From assembly GCA_028565635.1 (NCBI GenBank), contig JAOXYB010023848.1, forward strand, positions 1 to 15,017: a stretch of 15,017 nt of DNA, read 5' to 3'. The stretch comes from Phoronis ovalis (lineage: Eukaryota; Phoronida; Phoronidae). Position numbers and translations under genes: made by a program. Each line of letters opens with the position of its first letter. The first letter of the stretch is position 1. The notes under the pieces were generated by a model. That model searched no databases. It was not told the DNA's origin and saw only the letters and a list, made by a program, of their open reading frames with translations. Shown piece after piece: positions 1-12,200 of the stretch.

Positions 1-52
1 TTTCGCTCTACAGTTATTATAATAATGTTTACTAGTAATTAAGTTATACAAC

Positions 53-207
53 CTGTTGCTGCAGAAACAGCTTTCAGTTCCAGATTTCCCTCGTCACCTA
101 CCAATACTGAATCAACCACTATATTTTCCACTTGCAACGCTTGAACCACAGTTAAGAGTGAATTTCGAGATTCAGTATCACAACCATCAGATAATACGAG
201 AACACGT
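53..207 (-). CDS. Exon 1 positions 207-53: VWA domain, last exon in window (residues 1014-1065)
   Basis: Acceptor tctgttttttag|ACGTGT, donor AACAG|GTTGTA (phase 1). RVLVLSDGCDTESRNS carries the 'L-S-D-G-x-D' metal-site aspartate (D1021); NIVVDSVLVGDEGN and LKAVSAAT(G) follow the usual fourth and fifth strand pattern. The gene continues left of base 1 with at least one more exon starting in phase 1. Confidence 0.88.
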
Positions 208-3200
208 CTAAAAAACAGACATATTAAAGGAATATTTTGCGAATCTCAAAATTTAACAAATATCTACAACTGCGTTGGAGAAAAGTTTTTCGTAACATTT
301 GTCTATCGCAATCCATTGCAATATTTTCATGATTTACTATGAAGAGGCACCATTCATGTCACAGTATATTTATTATTCTTCCAACACAACGAATGCTATA
401 ATACCCTGCAAATATCACATTTTCTCGTATCCCCCACTGTTAGTGGAAAACTTATGAAACGTGAACGAAAGTATTCTTCAACTCACTTGATACATTGTGG
501 ATACATGCATGCTATGCACTTTAGTTGTATAACCGCTGACATTAATGCATCGTACAGAACAGTGCGACCACTTGCTTTAACCTCATCAACATTTTCCTAG
601 AAGTATAACAGCAAGTATCTTAATGTGCAGTAATAATACAGATAGCACAATCAATCACAGAAATTTTTTGAAGCAAAATACGAAGCTTGTAACAGTGATT
701 TCACTTTTGTTTTTTTTATATTGTCCATGACATCATTTATGCTTCCTTACAACACGTTCGTTTGTGAAGTGGAATAAAAATCAGAGCTGTCTGCTGGCAT
801 TATATAAAACAAAGCTTCCTCAACATTTGATCTGTTTACTTCGTGTCGCCTTGCATATGCGTAAATTAGGAATATAAAGAACTGTAGAACACATGCCTAT
901 TTTACCTTAAATGATTCAAATAATTCTGTGCACGCGGACACCACTTCAACCTCAGAATGAAACACCGTTAACCCAATTACATGCGCTAAGTTGTACGCCA
1001 TGCTTCGATTAGCAAATGCATGGAATAACTGCTTCACAGCTTCCATCCTAGTCATACCAGTCGTATCATCACTGCAACAAAATACTGAGTAATATTTCGA
1101 TCGACTGGTACAACTTTATCAAAGCCAAAGAGCAAAACAAACAATAAATAATGTGTTGGAAACTATAAATCTGGAGTTAAAACTAAACGTGGCCTTCAAC
1201 AATCCTTCATTAATTACTTACTACTCGTCTTGCAACATATCTTCAATAAAAAGGGGTAGAATTCCGTTCAGATAAAGGTCCAATTCATTATGACATTCAT
1301 AGCCCAAGTAAGATAAACCAGGTACATCATAGTCATAGTACTAGTGGAAGTAACACATGTCAAAATCACAGCAGAAACGTATGTTGACCTCTGTTTATCT
1401 TTCGACGAAACAATCCCCCTTTTTGACTTTTATTGATTTAATTTTTACATTTTATAAACTTAAGGTTTTACCCCAAAATGGTATCCGCACAGGTCACAGG
1501 AACTGTTTAGAGAAAAATAAATTACGGGTTTAAAAAGTTGAATGCTTTCAAAATATATTTTCTTTTCTCTATCTTTTCATTTAATTAACTAAAATTTAAC
1601 TTAGAAATATAAGTGTGAATGAATTGTTCCAAACGGTATTCGCCAAGAACCCAGTGCTTAATCTATAATTATGCGATACCACATAAAAGGCAAATTTGTT
1701 AAATGAACATCTCCAGTATAAACATTGCTTGCTGTTGGCCATATTGAAAGTGACTCAAATCACACTTGATCGCTATGTTAGTCTTTATTTAACTTCTGAT
1801 TTCTAGCTATATCTCCTAGCAACGGGACTTTCACTCAATTAATAGTCATGCATGTGCACAAACACACTGCCACTGCCGATTAACGTCGAAGTAGGCAATG
1901 AATTCAGTAAGCCCAAATGTATGACAGCGACTTAAATTATGACTTTGCAGGAATAGAAAATATTTCAATTACAGAAATACCACCCACTCGTTAAAAATAG
2001 TAATTACTGGTGCTACACAAAGATACCTACTGAAAACACGAGTCATTTGCCATTGAACTACTGGTATCCAGGAGAACCTACGAAATAAAACATCTTATTA
2101 GGATTGTTGTTCTGACCGGTATAGAAGCTGGTGGGTTTGTACATCTGCTATCCTTTTCTTTCAAATTTTAATATTGACAGCTAATACTTCATACGCTGCT
2201 GGAGGTACGGATCTGACACGCAACATGTGACAACCTTTATTGCTAAATAAGGTTTCTGAGTATGTTAAAGGTCATCGAGAGGTCATTTGAAGGCCATTAG
2301 CCAAAACATTACTTTCAAATTTCTCCGTCATTTTCCAAATTGTTTTAATGCATCTGCCATGTACGATTTATCTTCTTTTAAAGATGTTTACTGATTTTCC
2401 ACCAGGCTGCTGTTATTAAATAGCAGTTCTTCCATTGGTGGAAAGCCTCGACTTTTATTCCCTCTTCTGTCCTATTGACTTTATCCACTCTTCAGCATGT
2501 TGCAGACAATTATATGTATAGAAAGACAATACATACCGACGGTGGCACACCATAAGGTATAAAGGTAAAAAAAAGTAATCCTTGCCTTTGGTAACATGGT
2601 TATTAAGTTACATGTTGAGCAGCAAAACAAATAGATGATGTAAAAGAATACTTTGACATTTATAGTAAGTTCATTTCCGATAAATAATGGAAATATGTAC
2701 TAGAATGATATTTGACTTTTGAGGACAGAAGATATCATTGCCAGACATTGTAACTCCTACCACAATAGCCTCTGCTGGGGGTCTGGTAAACTGCTCTGAG
2801 TCTTTATTTGCAGATTTTCTGTAGTCGCTCAAACTGAAAGAAATGGGAACATGAAGGTTGATGATTAACGCATATTATAGACATTCACTATACGCCAGGC
2901 AAAGACATTAGTTAATGCAAATTAAACATTTAGACCAATCAGTTTACCGGATGACACTACAGGCAAGACATCTGAAATAACTACAAAATTAAAAAAAATC
3001 TCTGGGCTTTTCATAAACAGCTAGTTAAAATCCTTTTTCAAAAATACAAGATACAAGCAAATTGTACACAGTGGGCTAATATTCAATATAAGTAAAACAA
3101 ACTATAATGATCAGCTACTCGATCTTATTTTTTATATAGCGAAAATACACACAATCAGAAAAAGTATATTTTTATTGCTTGATGATGTTCAAATTTCATG

Positions 3201-6200
3201 TCAATGTGCGCATGCAGAACAATTACAGTACACGATGTTATTTGTGCATTTCTCAGGAAACAGATGATACAGCTTTAACATACGTTTATAACTTACTGTT
3301 TAGCCAGCTTGTCAGGGACTTCATGCCAATACTCTTGAGTTATAGGATTAAACATAATAATTACGCTTACACCCTTGTTGATGCTTGAGTATACTATCAC
3401 TTGCCCTAAGAAAATAAATTTCAGTTTTCATTATCGCTCATATGGGAGGCACTTCTTACTATTAGCTTTTACATGCTACAAATTGAACCTGAAAAATGAA
3501 CAAAAAATTGGTGGATACTAAACTATTTGGTATGCGGTATAAGAACTCAATTAAGACAGGCCAAAGTCCAGCAAATACGAAATTCATGATGGAGATATTG
3601 AAGCATATCTTAATTAAGAGAAATTGACAAGACTATTAGAGTTACGGTAAAGGTACACATTTGTTGGAAGGAATCATATGTACACCTCTTTTGAAAATAT
3701 TCCAAAACAGAACCCTGAGTTCTAGCTTTACAATGATGCTTTTGCAGGAATGTTAATAAAGCCCTTAGGAGAGTACTCACAATTGTGGGATTTTATTAAA
3801 TCAGAAGAAATAATATAGGCAAATAGTGTACCAAATATACGTACCGACATTACAACAACTGATATAAGTACACCATTGATTTTCATATCCACTTCTGCGG
3901 GAAATTCATGTAATTTAAATCATTATAAAACTTTCCCAAACATTACGCGAAAAAAAATATCTGTTAAGAACTGAATATTATTATGTATACTACTCCCAGT
4001 TAATGTTTCATGCAGGCATGACCACCAAATTATTTTGCTATTCCACTATGTAGACTAACCCCAGGAAAATGCAACCTAACAAATGACAAAATGCATAGCT
4101 TTGCCCTAGCTTAAATAATCCTATCAAATTTTGGTTGATTTTACTTTAATAAGCTAATATTAGTTTTAATCCCTTGTACAGTGATTTACCTTTCAAACAG
4201 AACCAGCAAAAAAGCCAGCGTCAAGGAGCAAAAAAAGTCATAAATTTAAGGTTGACCGACTTTTTCCAGCACTCCACCACCACTGCGGTTACATCAATTG
4301 TGACATTTTGCCAACTGTTAAATTGTTAGCATTATACTATGCTGGTACCAGATATGTATGTAAAATTACTTGAAAACGCACTTTTGGCTAAACTATTGCG
4401 TAAAACGCATGGATGCCTTTTAACCAAAGACAAAAGTGCGATGAAATGTACTTTACTGGACGATAAACACCATTACAAAAATATTATTAACCCTCCCTAA
4501 CAAGAAAAACAACCTGTAGCAAATATCATACTTACTGTCCTTATCAAGAGTCAGTACTGGTCGCTCCCTCGCACTTAACCCCTTCAGTTGTAATGGTGGA
4601 TGCACTTTTAAGCAGCTCTGAGCAGACAGCAAGTTTTGCAACTTTTGCATAGTAACCCATTCCAATTGTGGTAATCTATGGGAATAAAAATTACGTCTGT
4701 AACAGTAACTAGAAGGAGAAAAAAATGTGGTCAATTTACGTCATACATTTCTATAAAAATGAGACTTTCTTTGTTTCCCACTTAATCGCAGATCCCCAAC
4801 ACAATGATTTATCTTGATTCGTATAATAATTATAAACATCGAAATAACCTGCGAATGATACCAATGCGTGATGTTAGGACAATTGTATTTAGTATGTTAG
4901 GAGAAATTGAAAATTAACCTTTGATTTAGACAAACTGGTGTAGATTCCCATACATTCCAATCCAGCCAGGAGACAGGGGCACATTGCAACAATTTCTCCA
5001 TGTTTTTATCTCTACTCAAATGCCAGTGGCGTAGACATTTTATAGGACAACCAGCGAGCTGGTCACCATCTGAAAGAAGGAAACTGGTTACAGATACATA
5101 GTGTACTACAGTATTACTTGTGCCCTCTGGAAGTACTAAACCAGGTGCTCTGAACAAAGCTTGATCTATATTCTATAGTTTTACTTAACAGTGGTCATCT
5201 GTGGATCGGTATGGTTCTAGTGCTCTAATGGGAACACTAAAAACGAACACTTTATATAGTCCAATCTTAGTATTACTTGATTGTAACTGTTTAAAAAGAA
5301 TACGTAGGCTCTTGAGAAATATGAACTATTTTGTCACTAGGTACTCGATATCCCAGAGGTTTTGTGAATGTACTTACTATGACGTAAAATCCTTAGTTAT
5401 GAAAGCAAATATAATCTAGAAAATATGCCATTACAAGAACAAGAAAAAGTTGCTTTTTCCTGACACTTTCCTTGTTTGATATAGTGTCATTATTTTATCA
5501 TTAACTACTGAAGTTTAATTTTAATACTAAAACTATTTTCAAATTAATAAAGGTTACATTTACCTAGGGACTTTTTCAGCAGAACATGCTTCTCGTAAGT
5601 AGAATCATCATATGGAGCTTTGACTGGTTCCAAGAAACGTGAATGCGATAAATCGCAAACTAACTCCATCAACTTATAGTTCTCTGTTTCTCCATAACTG
5701 GTCTATTAAAAATAAGGCGATTGTACATTACCTTTCAAAATGTCTGTTGACAGGTTGGCAAGTTCATTGTATAGCATGCGCAAGTGTTGACAGAGCCTGA
5801 CAGGACTGCTTAATCAGTTGAATTACCCAGTATTTTGCTATCCTGTAGCGAACAATCTAAGTAAAACACGATTGGCTTGCTAATTACAGCTATTATTTAA
5901 ACATTTTCAAAATGCCAGTAATATCTTTATTAGCAGATTCAGAACATCGGCGAGAAGTCTAAACAGAAAACATTATCTAATAAATGCATCCGACAGTAAT
6001 TTCATTTATTTACAGTTAATTAAAGATGTTGCGTACCATGCTGAAATATTGATGATTTGACAGGTAATAAGGTGATATTCAGGGAACAGTTATGTAACCA
6101 GAACACTAAATTTGACCGCCACATATGGAACCTAATTAAATGCGCAAGGGTGCAGGACATTTCATTAAGCAGGGAACCGGTAGATATGTTTATACCCAGT

Positions 6201-9200
6201 AAACATTGTTTACAAAACTATTCTTTGCTATTAGCAATGAAAGATGTTGCTTTAATAACATACTTACTTTCGCTTTACTGAGAATGTATGCCCAACAAAG
6301 ATTGGAGTAATCAAAAATACATGATGGTTCATTCACATTGGAGCTGTCTGGATCTCCTAGTAACAAGAATAAATACAAGTGTACACGATAGCACAGGCAA
6401 AAAAATAAATGCATTTATTTATTTAAAAATAATGTTACTTGCAATCTCAAAAATGTATAGATTATTTGCAAGTTAGTAGAAATGAACCTTTGGAAAAAAA
6501 ATTCCAAACATCAGAAAGAGATGGACCCCACAAGGAAAACGAAAACCCGTAAGCCCGAAAAACAAACGGATCAGGAGCATTGAAGCAGATCTGAAAGACA
6601 TGCATCTGAGGTGGGGAGAAGATACCTAAACATACAACAATGTGGAGGTCAAAGGTTGTAGCACTGTCTTCCAGCGGGAACGAGGAGGAGTAAGTAAGTA
6701 AGTAAGTTGCATTAAACTTCCATATCAAATGTTCTACATACCCTGCACCACGCTGGCTGGCACCATTCTTTGGAACAACCAATGTAATCCTTCCGTTACG
6801 GCTACCTTTTGTGCCTTTGCCAACGTTCTTCTTCGCATAAGGTGGTCCAAGGCGGCAACCAATGGTGGGCAACAGGACAAATGACGAAGAAAACCAGTAA
6901 TATCTTTATTAGCAGATTCAGTACATCGGTGAGAAGCCTAAATAGAAAACATTATCTAATAAATCAAATATAGGTAATTAATTAAGCGCTTTATTGACAC
7001 ATACATTTGATTTGTTATATAACTCAATTCCAGGGTCTTTCTGTTAGTTTTTCCATGTGACACTTGCTGCGAAATACTGAACTTTAAGTATACTAAGATT
7101 GACAAAGTTGCTAAGATAATCTTGTGAAAAGTGGTTTCTTCATATTCGATAACAAAGGTTAACTTCACCGCGGAAAAGAAGTATGTTCAACTGTTTAAAA
7201 CATTGAAGTGGAAACATATTGATATGCATATTTGTTTATTTACTGAGTCACAAGGGATGTCCATAATTACACCGAGCCAAAATGCAACAAGAAAACTGTA
7301 ATAATGTAAGAATAATTAATTGCGAAATCATAAAAAAAATGTCCCGACAATAACAAAGCAAATGCGATCAAGGTATTGCAAAGACTAGTACACAGTACAA
7401 GCAATGGGATTAAATTGAACAGTATGGTGGGCTGGGTGGGAAATATTCAAAACTTCGAAATAAATGCGTAACTGTCAAAACAAAATATGCCGACCCGCTA
7501 CCATAAAGGAATGCCTGCAATGCCGTAAAGGAAGACAATGCTGTAAACTGTAAAGAAAATTCAGCACAATTAGTAATTTTGACTGATATGCAAAAACTGA
7601 ACTACCAATTACGCCAGAGAATCGAAACTTACCACAACATAAAGCGATGAGGCAAACATGTTCAGTCCATAATTACTCTGCTCTTTCAGCGGATTCATTA
7701 CTTTAAAATTAGATCCCCATCCAACATTCCTTCTGTCATCTTCTCTACAACCAAGTATTACTTGAATGGTGTCGCCATTTTTAATATTAAAATAGCTTAA
7801 ACTGTTGTAATCAGTCAATTCAGTCCCATTGTAACTGAAAATAGGTATTTAAGTAGTGTTAGTCTCCACTCACATACTGTATATTGTATACATTTATGAA
7901 AATCTTAAATATGTATTAAATTATTTGCACCATCTGCATATAAGGATAGTGAAATATAAACTTAATTAAACAGGATGACGCGATATAAGCAACACATCCC
8001 AATACAATGAAATTTGGATTCGACAAATTCGACAAAAAATACTTTATTTTGTAATTCCTTATTTTCTGTGTAATATTCATTTACGGTTTTATACCTAACG
8101 TTTAGCAATTTGGCAATATATTGATTACTATTGCAAGTAGTAAAAATTATAAAACAAATGTCAAAAAAGAACGAAAATAGGCTTATATGGGATATTTCCC
8201 AACTACTGTTCAAAATATTTTCTTATTGTTATCGAAGTTTTTTACATAAAACATATGTCTTCAGATTGTTAACAACAAGAAACTACATTGGTTCTTTAGC
8301 AACACATTTTAACTGAATTTGAGTGACACTGCTTCAATATTGTTCTGTATATTTCGTGTAACCGTATATCGAAGAACTGTGTGGCTTGGAACAACTGAAG
8401 TTACACACTTAATCAAAAAATCAGAAACAAAAAATCTGAACTTAACTACAGTTTACAGTGCAACTACATTTGATAGCCACAGAGAAAAATTACATACGGA
8501 CAAATCAAAGACAACGTGTCGATTCTTACACCAAATTAAAATTGACCGAACACAAAAGAATCAAATCAATATCGCAACAGCAACAAGTAACGAAAAAATT
8601 AAACAAATTAAAGACAACGCCCATTTAATAATATGACACTGTTGTTCCACTTTTTTGAGTAATGAAAATGAAAAATTAAATGATAGTCCTGCAGGAGGAC
8701 TGCAGCAAAGTGAAGGAAGATAGTTAGACGACAATATGCTTATCAGCTTTGGACTGATTGACATAAGAAAGTTTAGTAGTATTACCTCATGTTTTGTACA
8801 GCAGGTGGTACGTCAGATTTGTAGAACAGTTTTCGTTTCAAAGTCTGAAAGTACGCATTAAAATGTGATTAATAATACTTGCAAACAAAGATATTTGGGA
8901 CAAAATGCTCCTTTCTATGATTGAAGGTGCGAACCAGTCACTATGCAGCTGAATGGGGCTTTGCAATGTTAGAACTTTCAGATGTGTATATACTAATTAT
9001 AATGCTACCCAGTTACACTGTGCATCTTCCCGTTTATAGATATAGCTTTATTAAATCACAATCACGCACTTAGCTGTCACTAGTAACATCATCAAATTCT
9101 TAAATGAGCAAAACAGACCTCGAGACAGCAATAAAATATGTTAAAAAAATATTAAAAATCTCAAGTTAATGCTTACTAAACCAGTATCGTTATTGAGGTC

Positions 9201-12200
9201 CACCTTCACTTTGAATGAACCTTTTATCATCATATGACATTCAACGACTGAATCACCAGTATCAATTAAACGTGGATACTGTGCTAGGTGGTCTTCTAGC
9301 GCGACTTTCCGTCGGAATATGACATAGATCAAGTCACCACAAATAATATATCGTTCCACTAATGTCCCTGTAATAGCAATAGAAGTAATTATAACCCGAT
9401 TGTCAACTGCATTTTTCCAAATTCTCAGTAGCCTGCACTTATCAAATTCTCAATAACACATTGGTTGTAACGCAGATCTGTTGCGCAACTCAAGCAACCT
9501 GCAGAAGTGGAATTTATGTTTTGTTTTCTTTGTATAAACTTACATCTCCTGAAGTATCTGTCAGCACTCAGGGGGATTCCTTCTTCAGTGTACAAGTCTG
9601 CTGTGATATGCGATTCTTGTTTCTCTAATTTTAAAATAATAGAAATGAAATCCTGAACTGTACATTTAGTGGGATCTATGCTGGACACCATTCGTTTCTC
9701 ATGATTCTCAATATTGCTGAAAGTTTTGTAGTATATGGAGAAGTCATCTGGTGGAGAGTCTTCTGAGCCGGTAGAATCTACAATCAGATTATTATATTTA
9801 CATCATACCACAGCACCGGTAGAGAATGTGGAGATACAGGGAGATATGGGTCCATGTTCTGGATGAAATGCACATAAAAAATCTAGCGGTCCTCCAACTA
9901 AATCTACAGCAGAAACTACAGTAAAATCGGCAGACCGAAAGAAATGAACATTATTTCAAACACTGAGCCCGAAAATATCTTCAATTTTTTGCCAGAGACG
10001 CTATAAGTATTGTATATTTACATGTAGATGTAAAAGGTGTTTGCTAAATTATTGAGGTTCTTTAATGAAGTGTATAACAGAGAGGCTTATAAAAGTCAAT
10101 TTTGATTTTATTTGAAATTCCATTGGGAGAAACACTCAAGTTTTCAAACTTGCCAAGTTATGTGCAATATCCTGTTCTTTTAAGACTGCTACTTTTGATA
10201 GGTTTCTTGGAAATAAAACAATTTGAAAAGGTAACATATATGGTATGACATTACTTTGCGTATTAAACACTAGAATGCATTATTTTTAATACTTTACCGC
10301 GATGGTGACATAATTAACAGTTGTCTAGGTTAAGCAACATGTTTTGCCATTTTGTAATAGGAGTTTTGATTGTAACAATCTATGAGGCATTAGATTACAC
10401 AGCGGTACCATCTTCATAATATTTAGAAACACGGAGTTTTCGCAATAAGTCCAACTCATAAACTTTACACTCGTATATAGACCATGTTTCTGTTATCGTT
10501 ATGAGATTCGTAATGTTGTCATCTGAATTAATATTGCCCAGGAGAGTTTCCCTTCCCGTCTTAATACAGTTTGTCCTTATTGTTTCCTTCCACCATTTAC
10601 TTAATTTAGTTCAATAACTTTTTTTGGAATATTGCATTCATAAAATGTATAAAACATTGTCCTAGCTTCCAATCTCCACACAGAAAAGATGTTTCTTTTT
10701 TCAATGTTCCATTTTATCAAGGCTATAAATGAGTTACATGTTATTATGCACTATGCCAATTTCATAAATTGAGTATAAATATCAATGAATACCTATTAGG
10801 TAACATGTCTTGTATGTATCTATCGTGCAGTACAAAAACCATGTGGTATTGCGTTTGTCAGGACTGTTATAAACTACTAGAAAGTTTTATCAAAACACGT
10901 ATTTCATGCAAGTATCAGCTTTAGTAAGAAATAACTAAAACTGATCACATGCTCTTAATAAACTCAAATTTTGCAAATATTTGATTGAACTATTTTACCT
11001 TGTGGTACGGTTGTTACTTCCACTTTTGAGACTAGGCTTTGAGCCGCTGCCTGCAATTGATTTCTTTCATACGGCACAACAGCCACAGAATCATCAACTG
11101 CCTTCGTTTCACAGTGTTTTTCACTTTGAGGATTCCTTTCCAGTGTCACTCCTGGAGAGGTTTCAGAGCCTGTACTTGGATGAAATTTGGCCGACGATGA
11201 TTTATCAGCTGAGTTCATTCCTAGTACATCTGCAGAAATTGTATTACACACATTTTATTAAGATAGAATATTTTAATGATTAATGTTTACCCCTTAATAG
11301 TTTCAGTACTCTCATTCCACGTTTAAATTAAAATTAAGGATGATTCTATACAGTATTGTAAACTGAATCATGAGTGGGCTGTGAATTGTTTCTCACACCT
11401 AATGCATTGTTGTCGCTTGCAATAACCTAAGATGATGCTTAAGATTATAGAAATATACTTAACAGTAATAACTTAATGGATTTAGTAAAATGTACAAAAA
11501 TTGCTCTGGCAAATACACATTATTTTTATTACCTTGTGATATGGCCAATATTTTTTCTCTAGAGTCAAACTTTTGAGCCAGGGAATGATCACTTGCCATC
11601 GTCTCATCGGGTATTTCATTTTTAACAAACTGATCATTACTCAACGTAACTCCCGAGGAGCTTTCTGAAACATCCTCTGTCTGAAGATTCACTAGCTTAT
11701 TTGAATTTTCAGGAAGAAGGATTCGCGATTTCTTGTTGGGTAACTCTCCTGATTGAAAACTCGTAGCATTAGCTGGGTCAAACGGCATTTTTCTCTTCAA
11801 TGGCAAATCAAATCCATGTCTCATCCGGCAATCTTCTAGTCTTCTGCGCCTTCTAGGTGCATGATATATCTTCGGAAGTTTTGCTTGCTTCTTAGTGAAC
11901 TCTTCCGATCCTGGACCAGTAGACCAGTAGAGGATGCTCCGAGTTTGAGGTTCTCTTGCGAATTTGTAACTGTCATTTACCCGTTTACCAGAATTATCAG
12001 CATTTTTTAAGTCACCATTATCATCAGCATTTTGCAATTCGCCAAATTCTTCAGCATTTTCTAATTCGCCTAAATCATCTTCAGAATCCTCTTGATCCTC
12101 ATCAGCGTCTGTATAATCAGATCGTAATTCCCAAATATCAATATCTGTACCATCAGAAGTTGATTCATCACTGGCTGTACTATCAAATGAGGGCTGGCAA

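Noticed and set aside
5201-5419. 72-codon plus-strand ORF
   Set aside because: It lies in the intron between exons 9 and 8 with no recognisable features.
5732-5808. Open segment reading SPVRLCQHLRMLYNELANLS and six more residues, with donor AAAG|GTAATG, on the minus strand
   Set aside because: Only 29 bp separate it from the exon 9 acceptor, and its phase (1) does not fit exon 9 (0) nor its start exon 11. Exon 10 at 6268-6356 satisfies the phases instead.
6462-6872. 136-codon minus-strand ORF
   Set aside because: It is the wrong frame of exon 11 fused to the antisense of the retrotransposon relic.
8319-8636. 105-codon plus-strand ORF
   Set aside because: It lies inside an intron, is rich in Lys/Thr/Asn, has no domain features or splice signals, and is expected by chance in A+T-rich DNA.
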